From positions 1 through 64,000 of the forward strand of contig NZ_JALAMS010000001.1 of NCBI RefSeq assembly GCF_026790145.1: DNA of 64,000 nt, in the 5' to 3' direction. Source of the stretch: Bacillus_I endophytica_A (GTDB lineage Bacteria > Bacillota > Bacilli > Bacillales > Bacillaceae_H). A program made the position numbers and the translations under genes. Of this stretch, positions 42,114 through 51,371 are shown piece after piece. Under the pieces are notes generated by a model. That model was given only the letters and a program-made list of their open reading frames with translations. It did not search any database and was not told the origin of the DNA. Every line of letters starts with the position of its first letter. Position 1 is the stretch's first letter.

Positions 42114-42688
42114 TGAAATCCTGTCTTTTTAAATAAAGCATGAAAACGGGGAGCAATAAGACCACCTAAAAATGTGAAAATCACATCTTTAATAAAAAAT
42201 CCACCCATGAAAATCCACAGTGCTTTATAAGACATTGGAGTATTAATCCACGTATTAAGAGCTAAGTACATATAGTTAACGCTAAACAGATAAATAAAAA
42301 TAATGCCAATATACGACGCAACCATAAATGTACCAAGCGTTGGATTTTCTTTTCGCTCGACAATTTTACCTACAATATAAGCGGCGAAAATATAGGAAAT
42401 GATAAATCCACCTGTTTGGGTAAATAAAGCGCTGAGACCACTATAAAACTCAGCAAACACTGGAGCTCCAGCAAGCCCTACAACCATGTAAGCGAGCATA
42501 GAAAAAGCGCCTAACCGGCTACCAAGCAAAGCACCAGCTAGAATAGCAAAAAATGGCTGAAGTGTTGGAGTTACATTTCCAAAATGTAAAAATGGAGCAA
42601 AAGAAGCAATGTTAGCTCCAATTGCAGTAAGGGCTACAAAGACACTTGCATATGTAATGTCAATTGCCCGAAATTGTCTTTTGTTCAC
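42104..42688 (-). CDS. bioY: Biotin ECF transporter substrate-binding protein BioY
   Basis: 194 residues, six membrane segments. BioY pattern: VTPTLQPFFAILAGALLGSRLGAFSMLAYMVVGLAGAPVF followed by FSGL/TGGFIISY. Binds biotin and works with the shared EcfA1A2T module, not encoded here. Upstream sequence contains a half-good BirA operator, supporting biotin control. Start ATG in the stretch before the GTG-like cacgtag; AGGAGGA is just upstream. Confidence 0.9.
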   Translation of the reverse strand: MNKRQFRAIDITYASVFVALTAIGANIASFAPFLHFGNVTPTLQPFFAILAGALLGSRLGAFSMLAYMVVGLAGAPVFAEFYSGLSALFTQTGGFIISYIFAAYIVGKIVERKENPTLGTFMVASYIGIIFIYLFSVNYMYLALNTWINTPMSYKALWIFMGGFFIKDVIFTFLGGLIAPRFHALFKKTGFQKK

Positions 42689-42745
42689 GTAGTGTTCCTC
42701 CTGATGATAGAATACGCTTTTTATCTTAACGAAAGAGAGTTACAT

Positions 42746-42776
42746 TAGTCAACAGATAATATTTCTCAGTTTACAT
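42746..42776 (-). promoter_or_regulatory. Possible BirA operator upstream of bioY
   Basis: Minus strand ATGTAAAC, then about 14 bp, then GTTGACTAA. The left arm fits the BirA consensus (WTGTWAACC) well; the right arm is degenerate. Confidence 0.35.
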
Positions 42777-42825
42777 TCAAAAAATGAATAAAAATAAAAA
42801 AGGAGCAGAAAATAAGTATAAAAGA

Positions 42826-42855
42826 AAAAAGGCATACCTTTTTAGGGGTATGCGT
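42826..42855 (-). terminator. Terminator of yhdB-like gene
   Basis: Minus strand: CGCATACCCC-loop-GGTATGCC followed by TTTTTT. Confidence 0.75.
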
Positions 42856-42867
42856 TAAAAAGTTTGT

Positions 42868-43119
42868 TTATAAAGATTGTTCCATTGCGCTCAGCTCAGA
42901 CTGAAGCGCTTGTTCTCCTGCATAGTCAATATAACATAGCAAAGAGTATAAATTCTCTTCCACAATTCGCTCGTTTCGCTCGAAGTTATAGGCGTGTAAA
43001 AAGTGTTCAATCCTTTTTGATAACAAATCATCGTTTGTTCGCACCATCAGAATCAACAGGTTGTCCCACTGTGATCGATGTGTGTAATAAAGCGCTCTGT
43101 CATAGTCCAACATGTTCAT
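42868..43119 (-). CDS. yhdB: YhdB-like small protein (83 aa)
   Basis: Opens MNMLDYDRALYYTHRSQWDN and continues LLILMVRTNDDLLSKRIEHFL, closely matching B. subtilis YhdB as I recall it. Soluble, acidic, helical. Function unknown. GGGGAGG upstream of the ATG. Stand-alone gene with its own terminator; the 183-bp region to the aldehyde dehydrogenase gene shows nothing else. Confidence 0.8.
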   Translation of the reverse strand: MNMLDYDRALYYTHRSQWDNLLILMVRTNDDLLSKRIEHFLHAYNFERNERIVEENLYSLLCYIDYAGEQALQSELSAMEQSL

Positions 43120-43302
43120 TGCTTTTCCTCCCCTTTGAAGGAGTCGATATTATTGTATGACAGTTTGGATGATTTGTTACTGAACAAATGTTGGACAAAA
43201 AAGCAAAATAGTGACAGTGTGACAAGAACAACACTGTTAACTTTTTCTGTTGTATAAAACCGAGTTCAAAAAACAAATAATACGAGCAAGCCTTCTGTGA
43301 GG

Positions 43303-44676
43303 TTACTTTAACAACTTTTTCACATATTTCAGGCTGTTTTTAAACGAAGGATAGCGAATAGGAAGATCAAACTTTGTTGTTTGTTTTAAAATGCCTTTTT
43401 CATGTGTAAAAGCATCAAAGCTTCCTTTTCCATGGTATTTGCCCATCCCGCTTTCTCCAACTCCTCCAAAAGGAAGGTGTGTGTTCGCTACATGCATAAC
43501 CGTATCATTTATACAACCTCCACCAAAGGAGAAAGAGTTAATAATCTTTTCTTGCTTTTTCTCATCTTCTGAAAAGTAATAAAGTGCAAGCGGATTCGGA
43601 GTTTTACCCAGATGATATTTAAGGTCTTCAAATTTTGTGAAAGAAAATAGAGGTAAAATAGGACCAAAAATCTCTTCCTTCATTACGCTGTCTTCCCACA
43701 TTATATTTTCTAAAAGGGTAGGAGATATACGATTTTCAACTTCTTCATATTGTCCTCCAAACAAAATATCCCCATCTTGTAAAAATGCGAGCAGTCTTGT
43801 GAAATGACGTTTGCTCACAATTTTTCCGAACTTTTCACTGTTAAGTGGAGTTTCTCCGTAGAACTCTTTTACAACGGCTTTCAGCTCTTGTACAAATTCT
43901 TCTCTTATTTGCTCATGAACAATAACATAGTCAGGAGCAATGCATGTTTGACTGGCATTGGTGAATTTCCCCCAGGCAATTCGTTTTGCGGCAAGCTCTA
44001 TATTTGCATCTTGATCAACAATGCAAGGACTTTTGCCACCAAGCTCAAGTGTGAGCGGTGTTAAATAATTTGCAGCAGCTTTCATTACTTCTTTTCCTAT
44101 TGCAACGCTTCCTGTAAAGAAAATATAGTCAAAACGTTCATTCAAAAGAGCCTGACTTTCTTCAACTCCTCCTTCAACAACGGCAATATATTCTGAAGGG
44201 AAAGTTTTTTGAATAAGCTTAGAAATCCATCTAGAAACGGTAGGCGTGTATTCAGATGGTTTTAAAAGGGCTGTATTTCCTCCTGCAATTGCTCCAATAA
44301 GTGGAGAGAACTGAAGCTGAACAGGGTAATTCCAAGGTGCGATAATCAAGGTCACGCCATATGGCTCTCTATAAAGATAACTTTTGGATCCGAGATGACT
44401 TACAGGTGTTTTTACTTTTTGAGGTTTTGTCCATGAATCAAGATGTTTTAGAACAAAACGAATTTCTTCATATATAAAAGCAATTTCTGTCATATACGCT
44501 TCTGTCTCAGATTTATGTAAATCTCTTTGCAAAGCGTCTAGCAATTGTTGTTCATAGCGTTTTACAGCACTTTTAAGCTTTGTTAAGTTTTCTTTGCGAA
44601 AAGCAACATCTTTTGTAGTATCAGTCTCAAAAAAAGCTCGCTGCTTTTCAATAAGAGATAAAATATTGTCTTTCAT
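43303..44676 (-). CDS. Aldehyde dehydrogenase, family 3-like
   Basis: 457 residues, the short class 3 type without an N-terminal extension. IIAPWNYPVQL binds NAD(P), LELGGKSP contains the general-base Glu, NASQTCIAPDY carries the nucleophilic Cys, and EIFGPILP lies in the substrate channel. C-terminal KNSLKYVKKLLK tail is amphipathic, as in fatty-aldehyde dehydrogenases. Resembles B. subtilis YwdH. No neighbouring pathway genes. Confidence 0.92.
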   Translation of the reverse strand: MKDNILSLIEKQRAFFETDTTKDVAFRKENLTKLKSAVKRYEQQLLDALQRDLHKSETEAYMTEIAFIYEEIRFVLKHLDSWTKPQKVKTPVSHLGSKSYLYREPYGVTLIIAPWNYPVQLQFSPLIGAIAGGNTALLKPSEYTPTVSRWISKLIQKTFPSEYIAVVEGGVEESQALLNERFDYIFFTGSVAIGKEVMKAAANYLTPLTLELGGKSPCIVDQDANIELAAKRIAWGKFTNASQTCIAPDYVIVHEQIREEFVQELKAVVKEFYGETPLNSEKFGKIVSKRHFTRLLAFLQDGDILFGGQYEEVENRISPTLLENIMWEDSVMKEEIFGPILPLFSFTKFEDLKYHLGKTPNPLALYYFSEDEKKQEKIINSFSFGGGCINDTVMHVANTHLPFGGVGESGMGKYHGKGSFDAFTHEKGILKQTTKFDLPIRYPSFKNSLKYVKKLLK

Positions 44677-44799
44677 CGAACCCCTCCTTATAACCCAGCT
44701 TTCTCTTAGAATATAAAACGTTTTCCTTTCCTAAACAACAAATAACGTCTTTCTCTCTCTTTTTCTATACAAAAAAGAGAGAAAAAATGTATCTCTTCA

Positions 44800-44828
44800 T
44801 CATGAATAAACAAGCATATTCATACTAT
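44800..44828 (+). promoter_or_regulatory. Possible sigma-E promoter of spoVR
   Basis: -10 CATACTAT (7 of 8 to CATACAAT) with a weak -35 TCATGAA at 14 bp. It is 28 bp from the start codon. B. subtilis spoVR is sigma-E dependent. Confidence 0.4.
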
Positions 44829-44856
44829 AGGATATGAAGGTGAAAGGGGAGAGCCT

Positions 44857-46263
44857 ATGAACGACACTCAGCAAAAGCAACTTTATCGTGCAATTGAGGA
44901 GATAACGGAGATTGCTGAAGGCTTTGGATTAGATTTTTATCCAATGCGCTATGAGATTTGTCCGTCTGAAATTATTTATACATTTGGATCATATGGAATG
45001 CCTACTCGTTTTTCGCACTGGAGTTTTGGTAAACAGTTTCATAAAATGAAGCTTCACTATGATTTAGGATTAAGTAAAATCTATGAGCTTGTCATCAACT
45101 CAAACCCATGCTATGCATTTCTGCTTGATTCTAATTCTCTTATTCAAAATAAGCTTATTGTTGCTCACGTTTTAGCACACTGCGACTTTTTTAAAAACAA
45201 TGCGCGCTTTGCCAATACGAACCGAGATATGGTAGATAGTATGGCAGCTACTGCTGAAAGAATTACTCAATATGAAATTTTGCATGGAAAACGTGAAGTT
45301 GAAAAGTTTTTGGATGCTGTTTTATCTATCCAGGAGCATATTGATCCATCGCTTATGCGTCCAAAACTTTCTTGGACGATGGATGAAGAAGAGGAAGAAG
45401 AAACAACAGTTGAAACACCTTACGATGATCTTTGGGCTCTTGACGGAGATAAAGTGAAAAAAGAGAAGAAAAAAAAGAAGAAAAAGTTACCGCCACAGCC
45501 TGAAAAAGATATTCTCTTATTTATTGAACAGTACAGTCGTGAATTAGAAGAGTGGCAGCGCGATATTTTAACAATGATGAGAGAAGAAATGCTTTATTTT
45601 TGGCCTCAGCTTGAGACAAAAGTAATGAACGAAGGATGGGCTTCTTTCTGGCATGCACGCATCATTCGTGAACTGGAGCTAACAAGCAGTGAAGCCATTG
45701 AATTTGCTAAATTAAATGCAGATGTTGTGCAGCCATCACGTACAACGATTAATCCCTACTATTTAGGATTGAAAATCTTTGAAGATATTGAAGAGCGGTA
45801 TAACAACCCAACGGAGGAAATGAAACGTCTTGGAGTTAAAGAGAATTCAGGTCGAGACAAAATGTTCGAAGTACGTGAAGTTGAATCTGATATTTCATTT
45901 ATTCGAAATTACTTAACAAAAGATCTTGTTATGCGTGAAGATATGTATCTGTTTGCAAAACAAGGTCGTGATTATAAAATTGTCGATAAACAATGGACGG
46001 AAGTACGTGATCAACTTGTAAGTATGAGAGTAAATGGGGGATTCCCTTATATCACAGTTACAGATGGAGATTATCTGAAAAATGGAGAACTTTATTTAAA
46101 ACACTGGTATGAAGATATTGAACTTGATGTGAAGTACTTAGAAAAAGTACTTCCATATACGTATCAGCTTTGGGGGCGTACTGTTCATATGGAAACGAGC
46201 TTGGAAGGAAAGCAAGTGCTATTTTCATATGATGGAAATGCTGTGCATCGAAAAATCTTATAA
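44857..46263 (+). CDS. spoVR: Stage V sporulation protein R (SpoVR/YcgB family)
   Basis: 468 residues. Conserved N-terminal blocks: GLDFYPMRYEICPSEIIYTFGSYGMPTRFSHWSFGKQFHKMK and LIVAHVLAHCDFFKNN, plus MNEGWASFWHARI in the centre. A Lys-rich low-complexity insert (KKEKKKKKKKLPP) sits near residue 205. Required for spore cortex formation in B. subtilis, and partner of the PrkA/YhbH pair. The downstream gene is an alkaline phosphatase, as in B. subtilis (spoVR-phoA). ATG with AAAGGGGAG. Confidence 0.95.
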   Translation: MNDTQQKQLYRAIEEITEIAEGFGLDFYPMRYEICPSEIIYTFGSYGMPTRFSHWSFGKQFHKMKLHYDLGLSKIYELVINSNPCYAFLLDSNSLIQNKLIVAHVLAHCDFFKNNARFANTNRDMVDSMAATAERITQYEILHGKREVEKFLDAVLSIQEHIDPSLMRPKLSWTMDEEEEEETTVETPYDDLWALDGDKVKKEKKKKKKKLPPQPEKDILLFIEQYSRELEEWQRDILTMMREEMLYFWPQLETKVMNEGWASFWHARIIRELELTSSEAIEFAKLNADVVQPSRTTINPYYLGLKIFEDIEERYNNPTEEMKRLGVKENSGRDKMFEVREVESDISFIRNYLTKDLVMREDMYLFAKQGRDYKIVDKQWTEVRDQLVSMRVNGGFPYITVTDGDYLKNGELYLKHWYEDIELDVKYLEKVLPYTYQLWGRTVHMETSLEGKQVLFSYDGNAVHRKIL

Positions 46264-46300
46264 AAAAAGGCGAGTGTCACATATGACACTTGCCTTTTAA
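46264..46300 (+). terminator. Terminator of spoVR
   Basis: AAAGGCGAGTGTCA/TGACACTTGCCTTT stem (with a G-U pair) and T-run. Confidence 0.88.
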
Positions 46301-46302
46301 TA

Positions 46303-46356
46303 TTTATAAAAAGTTAATGCTAGATTAACAGTAGGTTAATGAAAGGAAGATATCAT
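46303..46356 (+). promoter_or_regulatory. PhoP box array and -10 of the alkaline phosphatase
   Basis: Four hexamers at exact 11-bp spacing: TTTATA (46303), TTAATG (46314), TTAACA (46325), TTAATG (46336). This is the PhoP dimer-array pattern TTAACA-N5 repeated. The -10 TATCAT at 46351 completes an activator-dependent Pho-regulon promoter, induced by phosphate starvation. Confidence 0.8.
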
Positions 46357-46404
46357 CTTAGGTGGAAAAGAAAAACTAGCTTAATTCAGGGGAGAGAATC
46401 AGAA

Positions 46405-48375
46405 ATGTTCAAAAAAGCAATGAAGAAAAAGTTAATTCCATTTGCAGCAATGTCTACCATTGCCATTAGCGGTTTATTAGGCGGAGGAGCAGGAAGCGTT
46501 GATGCGGCAGAGAAGACAGAGCCAGAAATTAAAAATATCATTTTCCTTGTTGGAGATGGTATGGGAACGTCATATACGACAGCACAGCGTTATATGAAAG
46601 ATAATAAAGAAACACAAAAAATGGAGCCAACAGCTTTTGATCCAAATTTAGTTGGTTTACAAAGTACATATCCATATGCCCAAAATACCATAACTGATTC
46701 AGCTGCGGCAGGTACAGCTTTAGCAACAGGACATAAAACATACAATGGAGCTGTTTCTGTTGATTCTAATAAAAAGGAAGTAAAAACAGTTCTTGAGCAG
46801 GCAAAAGAAGAAGGTTTAGCAACAGGCCTTGTTACAACATCAGATATAACAGATGCAACACCAGCTTCATTTGGAGCGCATGATCCAGATCGTAAAAATA
46901 AAGATGGAATTGCAGACGATTATTATAATGAAATGATTAATGGAGAACATAAAATTGACGTTATTTTAGGTGGAGGTTTAACAAACTTTAAAAGAGATGA
47001 TGAAGATTTAACAAAGGCCTTCCAAGAAGACGGATATAGCTATGTTTCTAACCGTGAAGATATGTTAAAAGACGAAAATAAACAAGTTTTAGGTCTCTTC
47101 TCTGAAGTTGGAATGCCAAAAATGCTTGATCGTTCTGAAGAAGATCCTTCATTAAAGGAAATGACAGATTCTGCGTTAGATCGTTTGGAACAAGATGAAG
47201 ATGGATTTTTCCTTATGGTTGAAGGAAGTCAAATTGATTGGGCAGCACATGATCATGATATTGTAGGAGCAATGAGTGAAGTAGAAGACTTTGAAAGAGC
47301 ATACGAATCAGCAATTGAATTTGCTAAAAAGGACAAGCATACGCTTGTCGTGGCAACAGCTGATCATTCAACAGGTGGTTTCACACTAGGAGCAAATGAT
47401 AAGAATGGTGCAGGTGTACAAAAGTGGGTTCCAGAAGCTGTAAAAGCCGCAAAACGCACGCCAGACTTTATGGCTCAGCAAATTGCTGATGGCAAGAGCG
47501 TTGAATCTGTATTAGGCAAGTACCTTGACCTTGAATTAACAAAAGAAGAAATAAACAGCGTAAAAGAAGCAGCTAAAAATGATCAACAAGTAGATGATGA
47601 GACAGGAAATATGAAAAAAGTAGATGAGAGCGCTCTTGTTACAAACATTGACAACGCTATTGAGCGTATCATTGATGCGCATTCATATACAGGGTGGACA
47701 ACAACAGCACATACTGGTGAAGATGTTCCTGTTTATGCATATGGACCTGGAAAAGAAATGTTTGCAGGTATGAGTGATAACGTTGATCAAGCCAAGCGCA
47801 TGTTCAAAATTTTAGAAGAGAATCATAAAGGTAATGGAGATAGCGAAAAAATTCAGTTCAGTGATATCAATGAGAAAACGTTTGGCTATGAAGCAATTAT
47901 GGCATTAGCGGAAAAAGGAATTGTAAAAGGAAGCAATGGAAAATTTAATCCATCACAGCAGTTAACGCGTGTTCAAGCAGCAATTATGCTTCAACGTGCA
48001 CTAGATTTACCAGTTCCACAAGATTTAAATTCATTTAAAGATGTAGATAAAGATGCTGAATATGCTGAAGCTGTTGCAGCTTTGAAACAAGCAGGCATTT
48101 TTAACGGTTATGGAGATGGAACGTTTGGTGTAAATGACAAGCTTTCTCGTGAACAAATGGCAAGTGTGCTTGTTAAAGCATTTGACTTAAAGAAAAATAA
48201 TAAAGAAGTAAATCTATCAGATCTTGATTCTGTATCTCCTTCTCATAAAGAGAATGTCAAAATTCTTTACCAAAATGGTATCACAACAGGGAAAGAGGAT
48301 GGCACATATGCTCCATTTGAAAAAATCAAGCGTGATCAGTTCTCTGTCTTCATGCACCGCGTATTAACAAAATAA
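46405..48375 (+). CDS. phoA: Alkaline phosphatase with three C-terminal SLH domains
   Basis: 656 residues from ATG 46405 (AGGGGAGAG upstream; the ATG at 46339 lies inside the PhoP box and is wrong). A Sec signal peptide ends around VDAAE. The catalytic domain (about 38-475) has LVGDGMGTSYT, TDSAAAGTALATGHKT with the nucleophilic Ser, EGSQIDWAAHDHD, ATADHSTGG and HTGEDVPVYAYGPG. Then come three S-layer homology repeats (about 485-656) with TRVQ, SREQ and KRDQ in the wall-polymer motif. B. subtilis PhoA lacks SLH domains, so this enzyme should stay bound to the pyruvylated secondary polymer of the cell wall. Confidence 0.93.
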   Translation: MFKKAMKKKLIPFAAMSTIAISGLLGGGAGSVDAAEKTEPEIKNIIFLVGDGMGTSYTTAQRYMKDNKETQKMEPTAFDPNLVGLQSTYPYAQNTITDSAAAGTALATGHKTYNGAVSVDSNKKEVKTVLEQAKEEGLATGLVTTSDITDATPASFGAHDPDRKNKDGIADDYYNEMINGEHKIDVILGGGLTNFKRDDEDLTKAFQEDGYSYVSNREDMLKDENKQVLGLFSEVGMPKMLDRSEEDPSLKEMTDSALDRLEQDEDGFFLMVEGSQIDWAAHDHDIVGAMSEVEDFERAYESAIEFAKKDKHTLVVATADHSTGGFTLGANDKNGAGVQKWVPEAVKAAKRTPDFMAQQIADGKSVESVLGKYLDLELTKEEINSVKEAAKNDQQVDDETGNMKKVDESALVTNIDNAIERIIDAHSYTGWTTTAHTGEDVPVYAYGPGKEMFAGMSDNVDQAKRMFKILEENHKGNGDSEKIQFSDINEKTFGYEAIMALAEKGIVKGSNGKFNPSQQLTRVQAAIMLQRALDLPVPQDLNSFKDVDKDAEYAEAVAALKQAGIFNGYGDGTFGVNDKLSREQMASVLVKAFDLKKNNKEVNLSDLDSVSPSHKENVKILYQNGITTGKEDGTYAPFEKIKRDQFSVFMHRVLTK

Positions 48376-48388
48376 AACAAGCTAACTT

Positions 48389-48415
48389 AGCCGCTGCCAA
48401 CTCGCAGCGGCTTTT
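48389..48415 (+). terminator. Terminator of phoA
   Basis: AGCCGCTGC/GCAGCGGCT stem with short T-run. Confidence 0.82.
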
Positions 48416-48491
48416 CGCGTTTCTTCTTTTTTGAAGTGGGAAAATATAAAAAGAAAGTACAAGATAGAAGGAATGATAAGGAGGAAAAAAG

Positions 48492-49487
48492 ATGAAGGCG
48501 GTTGGTCTTTATAAATACTTACCAATAACAAAAGAAGAGAGTTTAGTAGATGTTGAAGTCGAACAAGGACATCCTACAGGTCATGATTTATTAATTCATG
48601 TCCAAGCAGTCTCTGTTAATCCTGTTGATACGAAGGTTCGGGCACCAAAAGATAGAGAAGAAGAGAAACCAAAAATTCTTGGCTTTGATGCCTCAGGTGT
48701 TGTTGAAGACGTAGGAGAAAAATGTTCACTTTTTAAAAAAGGGGATAAAGTTTACTACGCAGGAAGCATTGGTAGACAAGGCACAAACAGCCAATATCAT
48801 CTTGTTGATGAACGCATTGTTGGACGAAAACCTGAAAATCTCTCTTTTGCTGAAGCAGCAGCAATGCCTCTCACAACTCTTACTGCTTGGGAAGGATTAT
48901 TTCAACGTCTTCATGTTCAAGAAGGAGAAAGTATTTTGATTATTAATGGAGGTGGCGGAGTGGGGTCTATTGCCATTCAGCTTGCGAAACAGGCAGGGCT
49001 AACTGTTATTGCAACCTCTTCTCGTGTTGAAACAAGTGAATGGTGTAAAGGTCTTGGAGCCGATTTCATTATTAATCATTATGAATCAATGGAAGAACAG
49101 TTAAAAGAGCATGGAATGGAGAGTGTTGACAATATCTTCTGTTTGCATAGCACAGATAAACATTGGGAAGAGATGGGTAAAGTAATTCGTCCACAAGGGA
49201 AGATTTGCTCCATTGTTGAAAATGAAGAGCCTATCGATTTAAAAATTTTACAAGATAAAAGCGTTTCTTTCCTTTGGGAATTTATGTTTACAAGACCTCT
49301 CTATGAAACAGATGATATGATTGAACAGCATCATATTTTAAACAAGGTTGGAGAAGAGTTAGAAAAGGGGAACTTACAGCACACTCTACAAGAGACAATA
49401 AGTCCAATCAATGCTGAAAATATGAGAAAAGCACATGGAAAAGTTGAAGAAGGAAAAATGATTGGGAAAATTGTTGTAGAAGGATGA
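48492..49487 (+). CDS. Zinc-free alcohol dehydrogenase / quinone oxidoreductase (MDR)
   Basis: 331 residues, medium-chain reductase. N-terminal GroES-like domain (GFDASGVVEDVGEKCSLFKKGDKVYY), Rossmann motif INGGGGVGSIAIQLAKQAG, and C-terminal PINAENMRKAHGKVEEGKMIGKIVV. The zinc-binding Cys and His pattern is absent, so it fits the zinc-type-alcohol-dehydrogenase-like/YogA NADPH reductases. Substrate unknown. AAGGAGGAAA before the ATG. Monocistronic; the gap to mgtE holds a riboswitch. Confidence 0.87.
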   Translation: MKAVGLYKYLPITKEESLVDVEVEQGHPTGHDLLIHVQAVSVNPVDTKVRAPKDREEEKPKILGFDASGVVEDVGEKCSLFKKGDKVYYAGSIGRQGTNSQYHLVDERIVGRKPENLSFAEAAAMPLTTLTAWEGLFQRLHVQEGESILIINGGGGVGSIAIQLAKQAGLTVIATSSRVETSEWCKGLGADFIINHYESMEEQLKEHGMESVDNIFCLHSTDKHWEEMGKVIRPQGKICSIVENEEPIDLKILQDKSVSFLWEFMFTRPLYETDDMIEQHHILNKVGEELEKGNLQHTLQETISPINAENMRKAHGKVEEGKMIGKIVVEG

Positions 49488-49519
49488 GGACAATAACATT
49501 TTTTTAGTTATAATGGTAG

Positions 49520-49548
49520 TTGACTTATTCTACAATGTTAGCTACACT
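49520..49548 (+). promoter_or_regulatory. Sigma-A promoter of the M-box/mgtE unit
   Basis: TTGACT, 17 bp, TACACT, just before the riboswitch. Confidence 0.65.
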
Positions 49549-49567
49549 CATCACAGACAAAAGAATA

Positions 49568-49733
49568 TACCTCGTTAGGTGAGGCTCCTGTACGGAGAAA
49601 TGCTGCTGCCCAAAAATGTCCAAAGACGCCAATGGGTCAACAGGAATTATCGACATAAGGTAATTCTTAACGTAGCTGGTTTTAGAACCTATGCCGTACA
49701 GTGCTAAAGCTCTACGAATGGAGGGTATGAAGC
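49568..49733 (+). ncRNA. M-box (ykoK) magnesium riboswitch
   Basis: Contains the conserved M-box blocks in order: CGTTAGGTGAGGCTCC, TACGGAGA, TGCTGCTGCCCAAAAATGTC, GACGCCAATGGGTCAACAG, CGACATAAGG, and CCGTACAGTGCTAAAGCTCT. Mg2+ binding compacts the aptamer and favours the terminator just downstream, shutting off mgtE. Confidence 0.95.
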
Positions 49734-49758
49734 GTTATTTAGTATGCAAAAAAACAAA

Positions 49759-49788
49759 AACACACCTTCCTTAAGGTGTGTTTTTTTT
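49759..49788 (+). terminator. M-box expression-platform terminator
   Basis: AACACACCTT/AAGGTGTGTT with loop CCTT and T8, between the aptamer and mgtE. Confidence 0.9.
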
Positions 49789-49825
49789 GTGCATTTGTTG
49801 CAGCATAAGAGAGGAGGAATCAATC

Positions 49826-51184
49826 ATGATTCAAGATATGACATACGAAGAAATCGTAGCAAGAATTTCGCATCTTCTGGAGCAAGAAAAAACAAATGGT
49901 ATTCAAGTAATTCTTGAAGAACTACAGCCTTATGATATTGCTGAAATATATGTGATGCTTTCAGAAGAACAGCGTCCTAAGTTTTTAGATGTACTTGAAA
50001 CAGAGCAGCAAGCATCACTTATTGAAGAAATTGATCGCGACGAGCAACTTGAGCTTGTTGAACAAATCAATGTTAATGACCTTGGGGAAGTATTAGATTT
50101 AATGGACAATGATGATCTTGCACATCTTTTAGATGAAGTAACGCCAGATGTGAAAGAGCAGTATTTATCAGGGATGACAACAGAAGAATCTACAGCAGTT
50201 CAGAAACTAATGGAATACGAAGCTGAAACAGCTGGACGGATTATGACCAACCGCTATGTTTGGATTCCTGAACAATACACTGTAAGAGAGACAGTAGACA
50301 AAATAAAAATTTTCGCCGAAATTGCCGAATCCATTAACTATATTTACGTGATTAATAATGAAAAGCAACTCATGGGAGTTGTTTCATACAGAGATTTAAT
50401 CTTAGCTGAAATGGATGAGAAAATTGCAGACATTATGTTTTCACGTGTTATTTCCGTCCCTGTAGAGATGGACCAGGAAGAAGTTGCGAGCATTATTGAA
50501 AGATATGATTTTCTAGCTATTCCAGTTGTTGAAGAAAATAATATGCTTGTTGGGATTATTACGGTTGATGACATTATTGACGTTGTGATTCAAGAAGCGA
50601 ATGAAGACATTGAAAAGCTTTCAGCAACAGGGAAATCAATCGATTTTGATACAAAAGTATGGGTTGCTTCTTATCGACGCCTTCCATGGCTTGTTTTGCT
50701 TTTATTTGTTGGACTTATTTCAGGAAGTATTATTAGTCAGTTTGAAGAAACATTGCAAAAAGTTGTTGCCTTATCGTTTTTTATGCCACTCATTTCTGGA
50801 ATGACAGGAAATACAGGGACACAGTCGCTTGCTGTTGTTGTAAGAGGTATTGTTGGTCAAGAAATGAACAAAGCGGTTGTTACTCGTCTTATCCTACGTG
50901 AATTTGGAGTAGGAGCTTTAATTGGAATTACTTGTTCTATTTTGCTTTTTATTATTGCTTATGTTTGGCAAGGAAGTCTTGTATTAAGTTTTGTTGTAAG
51001 TTCATCTCTTGTTTTTACTTTAATCATTGGAACACTTGCAGGAACTATTATTCCGCTCTTATTATCCAAATTAAAGGTTGACCCTGCAATTGCTTCAGGA
51101 CCGCTGATTACAACGCTAAACGATATTTTATCATTGCTTATTTATTTTAAAATAGCTACAGTTTTCTTACATCACTTATTATAA
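49826..51184 (+). CDS. mgtE: Magnesium transporter MgtE
   Basis: 452 residues. Cytosolic N-domain (about 1-125), CBS pair (about 130-250: ETAGRIMTNRYVWIPEQYTV, VVSYRDLILAE, GIITVDDIIDV), a connecting helix, and five membrane helices with MTGNTGTQS and SGPLITTLNDILSLLIYF lining the pore. Start ATG 49826 with GAGGAGG; an earlier in-frame start at 49778 lies within the terminator and is impossible as a regulated start. Controlled by the M-box. Confidence 0.96.
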   Translation: MIQDMTYEEIVARISHLLEQEKTNGIQVILEELQPYDIAEIYVMLSEEQRPKFLDVLETEQQASLIEEIDRDEQLELVEQINVNDLGEVLDLMDNDDLAHLLDEVTPDVKEQYLSGMTTEESTAVQKLMEYEAETAGRIMTNRYVWIPEQYTVRETVDKIKIFAEIAESINYIYVINNEKQLMGVVSYRDLILAEMDEKIADIMFSRVISVPVEMDQEEVASIIERYDFLAIPVVEENNMLVGIITVDDIIDVVIQEANEDIEKLSATGKSIDFDTKVWVASYRRLPWLVLLLFVGLISGSIISQFEETLQKVVALSFFMPLISGMTGNTGTQSLAVVVRGIVGQEMNKAVVTRLILREFGVGALIGITCSILLFIIAYVWQGSLVLSFVVSSSLVFTLIIGTLAGTIIPLLLSKLKVDPAIASGPLITTLNDILSLLIYFKIATVFLHHLL

Positions 51185-51191
51185 AGATAGG

Positions 51192-51236
51192 AAAAGAGTA
51201 AAAAGAAGAAAATTCTTTTTACTCTTTTTATTTTTC
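51192..51236 (+). terminator. Terminator of mgtE
   Basis: AAAAGAGTAAAAAGAA/TTCTTTTTACTCTTTT stem and T-run. Confidence 0.9.
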
Positions 51237-51249
51237 GACACCTTCTTCA

Positions 51250-51304
51250 TTGACAATATGAAGGGAGAGGAATATTATAATATTAAAAGTTGCGTTAGGT
51301 AAAA
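51250..51304 (+). promoter_or_regulatory. mntH promoter with possible MntR box
   Basis: TTGACA (51250), 17 bp, TATTAT (51273). GTTGCGTTAGGTAAAA (51289-51304) matches the MntR box TTTGCCTTAAGGAAAC at 11-12 of 16 bases and lies at the transcription start, so it could block transcription in manganese-replete cells. Confidence 0.45.
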
Positions 51305-51371
51305 AAATATAGCTTATAGAAAAATAGATAGTTTCACGACAAATAAATGACTGGAGTAAAAAGGTGATAAA

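Noticed and set aside
46339..46404. PhoA start at 46339
   Set aside because: That ATG is part of the last PhoP hexamer, upstream of the promoter -10. ATG 46405 has SD and signal peptide.
49778..49825. MgtE start at 49778
   Set aside because: It lies within the M-box terminator. ATG 49826 has the only good SD.
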